64,000 bases of DNA from Metallyticus violacea (Eukaryota; Arthropoda; Insecta; Mantodea; Metallyticidae). The notes beneath the pieces are model-generated. The model was not told the origin of the DNA, ran no database searches, and saw only the letters and a program-made list of their open reading frames with translations. How positions within the stretch are numbered: the stretch's first letter is position 1; each line of letters begins with the position of its first letter. Shown here in pieces: positions 22,591 through 34,295 of the stretch. The stretch lies in the NCBI GenBank assembly GCA_030762175.1, contig CM060843.1, positions 31,964,001 to 32,028,000 on the forward strand, given 5' to 3'. Position numbers and translations under genes: made by a program.

Positions 22591-23339
22591 GGCTGAAATT
22601 TTTCCACAGGGTGATGCCTCACGCAGACATATTGTTCTTCAAATGCAAATGCAAATGCGGAATATTGATCTAGTGCGAGTGTCAGAATTCTTGTCGAACT
22701 TTGTTCTCAGCACCAGAACTCTTCGTTCTGATTTAGATAACGATGCAGATGACAATGACGGCGAAGTGCTGAACGGCGGAGAGGCGTCAATCACGGAAAT
22801 CGAATTAGTGCGTTGAAAACTTGTGACAATATGTTACAAGCAGAAGAACGGTTTCGTTTTACGGGTCATTAGCGGCTGACAAACTTTTACCAGTATCCAG
22901 ATTTGAAGAATTTGTAACTGATTTCCGGAGATATTTAGCATCAACTGTTAATACATACTCAAAAGTGAACAAAGGAAAAATAAGAACAAAACTTGAAGTG
23001 TTATAATCCAGAAGAGACTTATGTGCGACAGAAGATGCTGCAGTGGTTTTGCAGTTTTTTCTGCACAACAATGTGCCAGAAGTGTTTCAGGAGTGCTCTC
23101 GACTTTTAAGCATAATTGTTACAATTCCTATGTCAAATGTGGAAAGTGAAAGATGCTTTTCTACGTTTAGCAGATAAAAACCTTCCTGAGAAACACGATC
23201 GGCCAAGACAGACTAAATGCATTAGCTATGCTTTCAATTGAATGCACAATGGTTCGCCTGGTATTTGACTTCAACCAGCGGGCTATCAATGTATTTGCTG
23301 GAGCCAAGGATTGCAGAATGAACTTCGACTGTAAATAAA

Positions 23340-25192
23340 GGCTAATATTTATGTCATCCTTTTAAGTTACATTTAACTGCTGTTTTTAATACACTGTAAA
23401 GCAAACAAACAAAAAATAAATGATGTTGTCATTTAAGTATGCTGCTGCATCCTAAGTTATTGCTGGCATTAATTCTTACTTGTAGTGACAAATTGAAATA
23501 GAATATGGAAAGAGAATCAGGGTGAGGGACATGTTTTGGTCCAGGAATTCCATGAAAGAGACAAAAGGATCAGGAATGTTACACATTTCACTAGGAAATA
23601 GCTCTGTGAAATGTTCTTGAGAGTCAAGGTTGTCATCTCATTATTACTTTTTTCATAATTGGAAAAATAAGTGTTGAGAGAATTAACGCCATTAGAAAAT
23701 AACAAATGGCTCTTCTTTAGGTGTGCAGAACCAGGGGTTATGCCTGTCAACAGAACTGAAATTATCACTCTCACTCTCAGATATCAAACCATCAGCACTA
23801 ACATTGACTCTTCAAGATACACCACTATCTTATCATCTAGGCTTGCCTTTGAAACATCAAGGGAACAGGTTTCCATTTTCAACCCTCAGACCACCACTAT
23901 TAGACAAGAATTGACAGTGTTACATTCTAACACAAAATACCATTTTTGTGAAAGTCATAACAATACTTATTGAAGGTCAGAGCTATAAAATTTCAAGAGC
24001 TTGCATTCCCTCACCATAGGCTGTTACAAAAAGAAGTACATCGTACGATTTTAAACAACTAATGAGATCGGCGCTGACATGCTTGGACTGGATTTAAAGA
24101 AGCCGACCAGAACAGCTCTGGCATTTAAAGGGTGGGTGGCTGCACTGCCACATAGGACCAAGAGAATTAAGCATTCTTGTAACACCTTGATGCAAAGGAT
24201 TAGGTATCACTCCTTGAATCACTGTGCATATGATCCATTTGAGACATTTTCTATACCAGTTCTATTAGACTACTACAAATGAACCAGTTCAAATAATCAC
24301 CTTAAGTCAATTGAAACATGTGATAGAAATCAGCTGACACACAATAAGAAAATCTAGCAACAAAGCAGCTGCTACATCATGACTGACTGACAACAATACT
24401 ACTTTGTAATTGATTCAGAAGGTGTAATGGATAGCATTCCTCATTTGTTAATCTATAGCATTGCCAATTGAAATGGTAGCTGTCAAATGCAACATTTCAG
24501 CAGTCCTGGTATCTGATCTTGCTAAATATTTGAAGACAATTAGCAAAAGTGAAATAGTAGACTTCCCCATTAGTAAAGATAAACTTAGAATTTATAATGG
24601 CTAAGGATTGGATTTTGATGACATGTCATCTATAGTATGCATTGAGTGTAGTATAAAACTCTTGAATATGAAATGCTGGTTATAAAAATGTGAATTTTAT
24701 TTTGCATTTTTGTCATATTTTTATTGTTCATTTTTAGGGCATTTTTTCAAGTTTTTTGTCCTTTTTAGGTAATTTTTTGCATTTAAGTTCTTTTCTGGTA
24801 AATTTTTGTAATAATTTATTAATGATAATACAATTAGTAATAATATTATTATATCACATTTCACTTATTCATTTTTAGTCAATTGCAATAATTAATAACC
24901 ATTTTGATGACGATAACAATGTAACAATAGTACTTCTATTGCCACATGCCTGTAGGAATATACCACTCAACAATTTACAGTACACTTTGAAAGTTGGTGT
25001 CTTACTACTTATTGCTCGGCATGCCTTTGATTTATTTTTGCTGCCACATTTTTAGTTAGTGAAAGATCTGCAGAGAAGAAATGTTGGTTATTTGTTCTTG
25101 TACTTTCCATCAGTCATGCCTAAAATAAAGCCTCTAAATTGCATCAACTGAGACAGATCTATCCGAATGTGATAATGTTTTTTTCTACAAAT
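23340..25192. other. Nup50 intron, no gene identified
   Basis: AT-rich. Open stretches on both strands (23517-23973, 24079-24282) have no recognised motif. Nothing annotated. Confidence 0.35.
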
Positions 25193-25426
25193 ATTAAAGT
25201 ATTATATCCTACATTAATGTGTTCAAGTTGTTAACACTACTTTTTAAAACTTAAGACAAGTTTCGGGAGAGGTCCCTTCCACCATCTGTTGCTGCTGACT
25301 GAATTTCATAAGTTTTAAAAAGTAAGTGGAGTTAGTGTTAACAACTTGAACACATTAATGTAGGATATATTACCATTCTACTGTCTACAGCTTCGTAAGT
25401 ACAATTTTACTTAATTAAAGTATTAT
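25193..25426 (+). mobile_element. Minimal PLE foldback element, 13-bp TSD
   Basis: A 208-bp element (25206-25413) between direct repeats ATTAAAGTATTAT at 25193-25205 and 25414-25426. It consists of an inverted PLE 3' end (25206-about 25254), a short centre antisense to the PLE C-terminal coding end, the direct 3' end (25309-25366), then a leader-like tail (CTGTCTACAGCTTCGTAAGT). The left arm has lost about 10 nt relative to the right. The same blocks make up the composite PLE at 56698-59930, so this is a solo terminal-repeat dimer without coding capacity. Confidence 0.85.
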
Positions 25427-25439
25427 TTTGTAAGATGTG

Positions 25440-26900
25440 CAAAACAAAGGTATTGGAGAAATAAGATTCACAGTGTAGCATCACATGGGTTGCAATTAGC
25501 ATATTTGGGCAGTGTAACAAATCCTTGCAACTTTTAATAAGACAAAATGTATCCATGAAAGACCAATAAATCATCAAATTTTCACAGAGACTTTAATGAA
25601 CCTCTAGTTTCTGTGAACATTTTATTTCAGACACTAAACAATGCTACATTTAAGAGCTTTCTGGAACTGCATTTAAGATGTACTATCCCAGACGAATAAA
25701 CTCTATGGGAAGAAGTACTTGTAAATGTTATGACAACAACATTATCAAGATTTAGGAAAAAATACATGGAAAAAAGATATTTGTATACATCAATGAAACT
25801 AGTAATGTAGAAAATTCTTATGTGGTTAACATTGTTGGTTGTTGATTCAGTCTTTGAATCAATCTTTCTTGTAGCTATAGGATTTTATGTTTGCATGGAG
25901 ATCTATGGACCAGGTGAAGTGTTCCTGCATAGAGTGAAATAATAGAAACTGTTAATCACTTCACATTTTGTGAACTATTTGAAATGTGAGTATTTTTTAT
26001 GCCCTGAGAGTACCAGATTTGATGAAATCTTGCTTTTTGTGACTGACATAGCAATATACATTGCCAAAGCAGGAAAGTCATAAAAGGTTTTTTACTCAAA
26101 AATGGTCACATTACTTATTAAGCACATGCTATCATAGGATGACTGAGGAAGTTAGGGAAACCAAGAACATTTTTGGCAAGGCTCCTGCCCATAAAGTTAT
26201 TATTTAAGTCCACGGTTTCTGATGTTTCACTCCCACCAGAACCTGTCATTACTCTGTGGGGCACTTGGATAAATTCAACAATTTATTATTGCAATTATTT
26301 CCAGGTGGTGAAAAATGTTGTTATTGAAACTCTGAATTCTGATGATGCTAGTGCAAATGAAGCTGCTGAGATGCTGGCTTCCTGAAACTGTACCTTCCGT
26401 ATATTCACAGCATCAACACCGAAAGCCGGTATGTTTTCCGCTCCGCTGCTATAGCATTGCTCCTCAATTTAAATTTATAAAGCATAATGATATTGAAGGA
26501 TGGCCTTTAGAATGGGAAACTTCAAGTCCTTAATACATGGAAACACAAGTTTACAGGAGAACGGTGCAAGTCTCTAGCTTTAGTTAAAAAGTTTGCATCT
26601 GATTTGAAAAATGTAAGGCAAGAAGTGGGAAAAAAGTATTAAAAAAACCTGAATGCATTTTAGACAAAAATTCTGATTACAAATCGGTGGCCCTAATTTT
26701 TCCAACAAATGAACCATTTGTTACTTCCTGCACTGAAGAACTTATTGCATTAAAGAATGTACTGTAGCTGTGTCAAGAGATGTGGCAGGGACTTTCTACA
26801 AGTACCAAAATGTGATCACAAGCATGCCCTCACTTACAAAACCTCCACATGCTGATTAACCTTGTTTGTCCAATATCACATCATCTGTCACTCCTACCTG
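25440..26900 (+). pseudogene. hAT-like transposase relic (CGGBP1-related type)
   Basis: Plus-strand remnant of a hAT-like transposase common in arthropod genomes. Recognisable pieces in shifting frames: LNNATFKSFLELHLRCTIPD (25632 on), TLWEEVLVNVMTTTLSRFR, VVNIVVVDSVFES, EVREtKNIFGKAPAHKVI, then a 70-codon open stretch with LPPEPVITLWGTWINSTIYY and VVIETLNSDDASANEAAEML (26235-26385), and RCKSLALVKKFASDLKNVRQ. The order matches the family. The end of the protein fades near 26850-26900. Confidence 0.65.
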
Positions 26901-27500
26901 ATAGATGTACTAGAACTTTCATACTGAAAATTAAATGCCCTTTCCATTGCAGGTAAAAAAAAAATACATCATTCCATTTGAAACAATTTGATCTTGAAAT
27001 GACAATGGGAAATGTATTTTAAGGACGAGTTAAGGTTGCTATCTTATTCCCCTTATGAATGCTTCAAATTCTGTCTGAAGCATTTTTTGATTTTCCCTTT
27101 CATTTCGGAGTAAAAAACCTGTGACACTACAAATGCCTTACCCTGTATAATTCTAGTGGAGCATTATTTCATGACAAAATCATATGTACAATGTCATGTA
27201 TGATTTTCCACTAAATTTGAAAATGAAGCACCAGCCCAGAACTCGACTAAGAAGTTGGGCAAAGACATTTTGTTCTATTAGGTTTATATAGGTACGGAAC
27301 GTTACATAGGGTTGCTAGGAACATAGGGAAGAAACTGGTGGACCAACTGCAGGTATATCATTTCCATTTTTTTTTTGTTCCTAAAATAAAAGCACTGAAT
27401 TTGCAGATAGGGTTGTATACCATTTCTCCTGTTTTTAGAGATAAAATATGATTTTGTTTTATAGTTCAGGCTTTTGATAACCCTCCACAATTCCTATCAG
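26900..27500. other. Nup50 intron, no gene identified
   Basis: No recognised feature between the CGGBP1-type hAT relic and the TIR element. Confidence 0.4.
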
Positions 27501-28291
27501 GGCCCCATTTCACAAAAGTATGGTCTAATACACTACAAGTGTATTTGTACAAGTTCTTGTAAAATGTATGTAGTCGTAACTTTCTGTTCCACAAAATAAT
27601 GTACAACACTTATAAAATATCAGGAAAGAGCTACAAGTGATTTCAATAAAGAGCAAGATGGAGGAATAGTTATTTGACTCACAGTCTTACCTTAAATTAG
27701 GTTATGTCCACTCCTTAGTAATAAATTCAGAATTTTTAATGTACAGAATGAATTATTAAAATATTGGTCTAATACTTTTTCTCAGATATATGACTATTTA
27801 AATACTTTATTATGCATTTGTCAATATTAAAGTTTAATCCTCCATTTTGAGATTGACCTCAAATTTTTATGAATGAGCCTGTATCTCAGCATAAATTTTA
27901 TTTAAGAAATGGCACAATTCAATAATTTATTTATTAGTCCATTTGATCATATACTCTTATACACATTTCTTTGTATTTTTTGGCAATCACATTTTCATTA
28001 CATGCAACAATTGTGAAAGTGTCAAAAGAGGCTATCATGTTATTTTAAATTCTCATTATCATCAATTTCATCATTACTCAGTCACATATTTAGCTGATTC
28101 CATAAATTGTTAAAAAGCTATTAGAAATTAAGGTATTTAGAGTTATCAATATTCTTACATCTATATAAGATATCTATACAAATTATAACAGCATGAATTA
28201 TACTAATACTTCTGTGTAATAGAATGAAAAATTCATTTGTACATAAGTTGTAAAGTACAAGTGCAGAAGAAACCTTTGTGGAACAAGGCCC
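27500..28291. mobile_element. TIR element, 792 bp, non-coding
   Basis: Ends are GGGCCCCATTTCACAAAAGT (from 27500) and, inverted, GGGCCTTGTTCCACAAAGGT (ending 28291). GGGCC..(T)TCACAAA-type termini are seen in several cut-and-paste families and their MITEs. The interior is AT-rich with no coding motif. No convincing target duplication is visible, so the superfamily is left open. Confidence 0.65.
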
Positions 28292-28810
28292 AAGAAGGCT
28301 CAACCAAGTAAGCATTTAATTTGGTCACACACTTGGACTTATATGTTTATGAAGTTCATAGTAATGAGTAGTTGAAAGAATCAGTTGGAAGGAATAACTT
28401 TATTCTTACTGTTACTGAGCAAAACAAAATGCTAAGAAGAAATGGGTTTCTCACTATATATTAAGAAATGGAAACAAGAGCAAATTATCTAAAAATTTGG
28501 GCTGCTCTGATACCTTTCTAAAACTATCTTAAAATATAGAATTACCTAGCTTTAAGCATTTGTATGAGCATAACTAATAAATAAACTGTTGCAAATAACA
28601 GCTTCTCTAAACATGACAGAACAAGGGCTGCAGTAGCAGAGTAATCATTTTTGCTGGGCATTTTCTGCAAGATTCTCTAAATGTGTTAAATATAATCTAA
28701 TCTGTTTTGAAAGATTTCATACGCAAGAAAGTACTGTATGGATTGAAATTTTCATTGTTTTAAAAACATGTAACTGGAATAACTAAAATACATACAATAA
28801 CAATAGTTAC
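28292..28810. other. Nup50 intron near FG-repeat exon donor
   Basis: AT-rich, without recognised element. Begins (minus strand) with the donor GTAACT of the FG-repeat exon. Confidence 0.5.
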
Positions 28811-28969
28811 CTTCCAAACACAAACCCTGCAGATTTATTTTCAGTTCCAGCAGATGCACCTGAACCAAAACTGAATGTTAACTGCGTTCCTGATGTAAAT
28901 GGGTTAACTGCTGCATTTTCAATAGATTTGTCAGATGAGCTCTTATTCCCTTGCTTTCCAAATGACCGT
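28811..28969 (-). CDS. Nup50: Nup50 exon: FG-repeat region
   Basis: Second visible Nup50 exon, 159 nt. Minus-strand acceptor is TTTTATAG before ACGGTCATTT and the donor is TTTGGAAG|GTAACT. It enters in phase 2 (AG from the previous exon plus A gives Arg) and leaves in phase 2, so it adds exactly 53 codons and could be skipped without a frameshift. The peptide has phenylalanine-glycine motifs spaced by Ser/Thr/Asn: RSFGKQGN, TFSFGSG and GFVFG. FG motifs bind transport receptors in Nup50 and other FG nucleoporins. The intron to the previous exon is 14.9 kb and the intron to the next exon is 20.3 kb, both filled with transposon remains. Confidence 0.88.
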
Positions 28970-30000
28970 CTATAAAATAAAATATACATTTATTTCACAT
29001 TTTCAATAAAATTAATAATAGAAAGAGAGAGAAAGATGTATGTTTGAGATAGTGCACTGTCATGTCATGTCACTGTCAAGTGGTAGAGTGAATAATAGGA
29101 AATTTTAGGGACTCACAAATTCTAAGTTCACTTGCATCTATTAAATTCATTTATCATCTTAAGAAACTATAGCATGTAGCATTGGATGAGGGGGAGCTGA
29201 ATTATTGTTTTAGCATTTTAGAGGTTTAACTGATTAACTTCATGAAACATGAAGTAGAAAGGGTAACTATATATATACTGAAACCTGTGTAAGAAGGAAC
29301 TGACTAGGTCTCATTCCCCTCCCCCCTCCCCATAATGGACAGATTTCCATGTCATTCAGGTATGTAGTTAAAATGAACCATCTCAACCTATGCAGTAACT
29401 AAAAAAACAAAAACACAATGTGGCATTCTTTCAATATCTTGCCACCTTAACATTTTTCTCCACATAAAAAGCTTTTGTAGGAAGTGTCCAAAAAATGAAT
29501 CTACTCTTCCCTTTGTATGTATTACTTAGTTGTAATCCCTCTAACATATATATTTTCCATTTTTTTACTGTCATTCTGAAAAAAAGATCTGTTAACACAC
29601 TCACTTTCCTTATATCTGATTCCAGACAATTTTGTGCATGTTTCTGAAACTTTCTAGCCATCCATTAGAAGCCTTGAACTCCTCCTGCATAATAGGTCCA
29701 GAAATAGGCATGTTTTTCAAACCAGCATTAACAAACCCTTTCCATAACAGTTTGTTTGTTTCCTATTTTCTTTTCATGTTGTCATTATCGATCATGAGCC
29801 ACTTATAATTTGATCTTTATTTTTCAAAGTGTTATGCAACTACAATTCTACAATTAAGCTTTAACATTAATTCTCTTACACTCCGTTTCTTCTTTTCCTT
29901 TAGTTTGATAATTTTCATGTTGCCTTAACAACAGTGCAACAGTTTTATATGACATTCTTTATTATGAAAATCACATTTCTGTGCTCTGCTTAGCCGCCAA
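28970..30000. other. Nup50 intron, no gene identified
   Basis: Contains the minus-strand acceptor TTTATTTTATAG at the exon border. The remainder, including a 76-codon minus-strand open stretch (29661-29431), has no motif I recognise. Confidence 0.4.
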
Positions 30001-30002
30001 AC

Positions 30003-30160
30003 ACATTTTAGAGTATATTTCAACATGTGCTAAACTTGAAGGAAATGGGTTATTTCCAAGGATTTTCAATGATGATAAAGAATGAACTAATTGAATGTCA
30101 AATGAAGAAATTTGTTATTATATAAATGCAAGTGTAAACAGAGCTTCAGAAATGTAAGGA
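30003..30160 (+). pseudogene. hAT transposase fragment, copy 1
   Basis: Shares a stretch beginning CATTTTAGAGTATATTT and including GAATGAACTAATTGAATGT with 31907-32045. In copy 2 this encodes IQNELIECVKKEI, which resembles the region ahead of the first catalytic Asp in ZMYM-type hAT transposases. Copy 1 is frameshifted and diverges after about 30160. Confidence 0.5.
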
Positions 30161-30678
30161 AATTCTCTGAAAGGGCTCATCACTTAGTCAATAGGCCATT
30201 AATGCTAATGATCAAAATCCATCTCACCCTCAGACTTTTGCGGAGAAATCTGATTTTTAAGATAGTGGCACACATATGTTGTTATCAAATTGTAGGAACT
30301 TGGCTAGGCCATTTTTCCTTTAGCTTTCCAAAAGAGAGATAATAAATCTTCTTTCTTTTGTGTCTCTTGATTTAACTTTCTGCAGGGAAGGTGATCATTA
30401 TTCATTGCTACATTGTCTCTGCAGTTAGTACATTCCTACATACAATGTTTACTTGAAAATAAATGCTGTTTCAAAATATAGTTTACTTCAAAGAATATAT
30501 TCAAGAATATTTTTTTCATTATAAGCAGTGGCAGACTATTTATATTTTCAAACTCAACAGTTTCCAATTTATTCAGCAATAATCGATAACAATAACATGT
30601 AAAACATATGGTTTTTCACTGGTGCTAATAAAACTTTCAGAAAAAGGCAGGATTGTGGGATATTCAGATTCCAAATAC

Positions 30679-30968
30679 TGCCACGGTGGCTGAGGTCGCT
30701 AAGGTGCGGACTCGTGAGCGGGAGATCTGAGGTTCAAAACCACCAGGACCATCCTCCCTGACTGAGGTTTTTTCCAGGTTTTCCTCAGTCCTTATAAATG
30801 GCAAATGCAGGGGAGGTACTCTAAACTTAGGCCTGGAACGTTTCCTTCCTTAAAAAAAAAAAAAAAAAAATCCTTTCCCAATATATCATTTCATCTCATG
30901 TATCACCAGTGTTCACCACCTGTGGTGCCTCAGTAGTAAAAGCTGGCGTTAAAACCATTAAAAAAAAT
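30679..30968 (+). mobile_element. SINE-B copy
   Basis: Near full-length plus-strand SINE. The tRNA-like head CCACGGTGGCTGAGGTCGCT and B-box-like GAGGTTCAAAACC are followed by the body shared with 20200-20445 (GGTTTTCCTCAGTCCTTATA, GGAACGTTTCCTTCC), an internal A run of about 18, and the tail ACCTGTGGTGCCTCAGTAGT then AAAAGCTGGCGTTAAAACC. Flanks ATTCCAAAT (30669-30677) and AATCCAAAAT (30966-30975) may be an imperfect TSD. Confidence 0.82.
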
Positions 30969-31900
30969 CCAAAATGGGCAGGTTTCACTGCAAAACCTAT
31001 GAGGGTAAATTAAACACACTCACACTCACTGCATCAGTCGCTTTCTGGGAGGCTCTATAATGAGGGATATATGCATGGTCTTTCTGTTTTCTTTAGTGGT
31101 TATAAGTTTTTTTTGACAAAGAGCCATGTTATAATTTTTAAGGAATAAGGTGGAAAAAGAAGTAAAAATATAGTGACAGCTAATCAGAGAAGGCAGGGAG
31201 GACCAAGCCTGTTCAGTCAAACAACAACAACGACAACAATAATGATGATAATGATGATAATAATAACACTAATAACAATTGCAATTATCAGAATAAAACT
31301 TCATAGAATAATATCCTGTGATGCAGAAAATACAAGTTCACAACTTTTCTTCTTTACCACCATGCTAGAGAGAACAGTGGAGGCTAAATGAAGTTCAGTC
31401 TTCTCATGGTAACATTATGTCACTGCTTCATGAAACAGAGGGAATCTTGACTGTGAACAAAGTAGGGGACCCCAGAGCCTCAATGCACATAGAGCAATAA
31501 CATGGTCAAATTTGGCCCCCAAAACTAGTGCTATTTAACACATTCCAATGAATGTAGCATTAATTTTTGCTACAGACTTCCTTTTCATAAAGTAAAATTG
31601 ATTGATACAAAATTCTCAAAATAGGCCTTACAACTCCTGTGTTACATCTTCTTCAGAAAAATAACATTAAAACACATGCATTTCAGATTTATGGTATGAG
31701 CACTACAAATGATTATGTGATTGTTTTAAAAAGATAAATTATTTTGCTGGTCATGTTTGCTGTATGATTTGGTGAACTGATAAAAATTAGATATAACAAT
31801 GAAATGCCAATGAACAGGAAGATAACGAAGATTTTAATTAAAGTCACAAGCCTTTTGTGTAGTCAGGAACTAGCTTTCAGAGGCCATAACAAGGCAGATC
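30969..31900. other. Nup50 intron, no gene identified
   Basis: Apart from the trinucleotide tract at 31217-31280, nothing recognised. Confidence 0.4.
31217..31280. repeat. Degenerate trinucleotide repeats
   Basis: CAACAACAACGACAAC then AATAATGATGATAATGATGA and further AAT/AAC units. It creates a Thr/Ile-rich open frame that is not a gene. Confidence 0.8.
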
Positions 31901-31906
31901 AACAAC

Positions 31907-32510
31907 ATTTTAGAGTATATTTAAACATGTGCTAAAATGGATTATTTCCAAGCATTTTCAAAAATGATACAGAATGAACTAATTGAATGTGTAAAAAAAG
32001 AAATTTGTGATTGTATAAATTCAAGTGTGAATGGAGCTTCATTGTTTCCATGTATTGATGATGGAGCATTGAACATTTCTGAAAAGTCACAGTGCTCTAT
32101 TGTTGTCATGCTGGTGGTTACCAATGACAAAACTCAATAACATTTTTTTTTTTAAAGTTTTTATGGTGTTAATGAAGATAGAACTACTAATGCTATGTTT
32201 ATTTTCCTGAACGATGCACTTCGATTAAAAAAATTGATTGCTCACATTTATAATAGTGCTTTCATTTTGGCAGTAGGTCTAAATATATGCAAGCATGAAA
32301 TTGCCCCTCAAGCCCTTTTAGTCATTTTTAAAATATAATTTTGCAAAAGAACTGCTAAAAGTATAAACCCAGCAATACTTTTTTCCTCTACACTACAGAG
32401 CATTCAAACTTTCTTCGATTTAGCTTCCAAATGTACTGCAATTCTTGACAGTATTGTTGATAAACATATTTCTACAGTAAAACCAGATGGAATTGCAATG
32501 CCAGAATAAT
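31907..32510 (+). pseudogene. hAT transposase fragment, copy 2
   Basis: Open frame 31937-32140 (67 codons) reads FSKMIQNELIECVKKEICDC, then VNGASLFPCIDDGALNISEK; in ZMYM-type hAT transposases the corresponding stretch carries the A-D-E catalytic motif, here degraded. Downstream, 32390-32500 reads LQSIQTFFDLASKCTAILDS, similar to a later conserved segment. The flanking region to 33290 may be more of the same element (EAPFSLKFLKLCD, QFSQHFPVVTKFIIKNLLYF), but that is weaker. Confidence 0.5.
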
Positions 32511-33317
32511 ATCTATCCTTCACACTAACTCAGTGGATTTGAATAAATTCTAAATGAAATAAATTATTGTTTGAACTCCAGTGCAACAACAAGAAAAGTC
32601 TGTGGTTTCAAAAATAGTCTTCTCTATTTTGATTTTGCTTTCTTCTATTGGTTTTTTTAAAGTATACTTCAAAGTATATTTGCTTTTCAGTATCCTTCAG
32701 AAGTAAATCAATGATGCATACTTTTGCAGCAAATCAATCTAAGAATGTATTATGCATATGAAATGAAGAAAAGTTTGTGGAATTTTTAAATTATAAAAAC
32801 ACCTCAACCAATTTATCCAGACATCTTACAATTTATATGAACAGATCTGAACATCAGGGATATATACATTGACAATCCATCAACATCTAAATATAAATAC
32901 ATTTACTATAAGGTATTGGATAATAATGTAACATAATTAGAAGCACCATTTTCACTGAAATTTCTCAAATTATGTGACACTGCTCAGTTCAGTCAGCATT
33001 TCCCTGTGGTGACTAAATTCATTATTAAAAACTTATTGTACTTTCTTCAGTCATCTGAATTGCATAAAGAACTGAAAACTGTCTTTTCTTTGCAGTACAA
33101 AGGAACATTCCACTGCATCAATTTGGAAGACTTAATTACATAATTTAATGAGAATGAAACAACCCAAATTATTTTCCAAGCCTTCAAGCTGGGATGGACG
33201 TCTTTATAAGACGAGTGTAGGAGTTACTTTAAGGAGCAATGTGGTGTATATTTCAGAATTAATATGGCAGATTTATGTTTGGCAACTCTGTACAATCCAC
33301 CAAGATACTCAACATAC
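32510..33317. other. Possible transposon coding debris
   Basis: Several short segments look coding (about 32930-33290) but carry no motif I can assign. An 81-codon open stretch lies at 33148-33393. Confidence 0.3.
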
Positions 33318-34195
33318 CAGGGTTGTTTTGATAAGTATGATAAATTTCCATGAAATGGCAGGGAATTTTGTTAAACTGTACATTTGTTGGTAGGAGTGAT
33401 TCATGTAACAGTTTTAGACAAATTTTCAGTCATATGTAATGCTCAATTAATTGTTAACATTTATCTGAAATGATCAGTGTCACATATGGTGCAGAAAATA
33501 GAGGTGGAAACAGTTTCATGCTTTTCCATTTAAAGGTGTGGACTGCAAAACAGATCAAAGCAGAGTTAAATGAAGTTCATTCAGGCTCTGCACCATTCAC
33601 TGAAAAACAGTTTATTTCTGATGAATGAGTTTAAATATGGTAGAAAAAAAGCACTTAAGATGAAGCATGCTCTGGCCACTCAGTTCAGGTCACCACAAGG
33701 AAAACTGAAAAAATCCATCATATTTGTAATGAAGACTGCCATGCATGTGGAAAGACATTTCAACACAGTGTCTGACACCGTTTAATCTCAATCTGCAGGA
33801 CTTCTGGCACCAATTTGTGGCTGTGGATGAAATTTCGGTTCAACATTACACTCCAGAGACAACGCAGCAGTCAAATGGAAAGACTGGTGAGAGCATGCCA
33901 AAAAAGCGGAAGACTATTTTGTCAGCTGTAAATATGACTGGTCAGTGTTTTTTGGAATTCCTTGGGTATATGATATATTACTTAGGCAGAACCATAACTG
34001 GGACCTATTATGCTTCATTGCTGGATTGTTTGAAACATTGAATGAAAAATGACCAAGACTGGGACACAAAATAGTGCTCTTTCATCAGGACAATGTTTCA
34101 GCCCACAGCAGCAGTCACAATTGTCAAAGTGCATGACAGGCAAACTTTTCTAATACTGCATTGTGGATACAGACACCTTATGGGGACACAGAGGG
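33318..34195 (+). pseudogene. mariner relic, 3'-truncated at microsatellite
   Basis: Plus-strand mariner. It begins with a TIR-like CAGGGTTGTTTTGATAAGT. The transposase N-terminal part is at 33540-33790 with AKQIKAELN and a helix-turn-helix region. The catalytic core is FVAVDEISVQHYTPETTQQS, then KRKTILSAVNMTGQCFLEF, and TITGTYYASLLDCLKH, followed by LFHQDNVSAHSSSH (second catalytic Asp). The third Asp region is missing: the sequence changes at about 34190 into a purine-rich stretch and a GT microsatellite. Confidence 0.75.
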
Positions 34196-34237
34196 GGAAG
34201 GGAAAGAAAAGAGAAGAAGGAGAAAATGGGGGAATAA

Positions 34238-34246
34238 GTGTGTGTG

Positions 34247-34278
<32 letters not shown>

Positions 34279-34294
34279 TGTGTGTGTGTGTGTA
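34238..34294. repeat. (GT)n/(GTGC)n microsatellite
   Basis: A compound GT and GCGT repeat directly after the truncated mariner. The long apparent ORF through it (Cys-Val-Arg-Ala repeats) is a repeat artefact. Confidence 0.95.
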
Positions 34295-34295
34295 T

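Larger units (their letters stand above)
19784..23338 (+). pseudogene. hAT transposase relic (ZMYM1/TTF-type), interrupted
   Basis: Plus-strand hAT-superfamily remnant spread over 3.5 kb. The N-terminal zinc-finger-like region reads QPRPDRVIVQYIEAKNR and FFCFSCILFGGDDAWS (19840-20010). After SINE-B the protein resumes with LDIQADEATDKLKN (catalytic Asp region), LICQTYEGARVMNS and AASGFNTLLKYVDF-like text to about 21160. The C-terminal part, 22568-23338, includes ERFRFTG and the hAT dimerisation motif SIIVTIPMSNVESERCFSTF at about 23106-23165, then LAMLSIE in a shifted frame. A stretch of about 1.4 kb (21180-22590) does not belong to the transposase. Stops are numerous. Confidence 0.75.
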
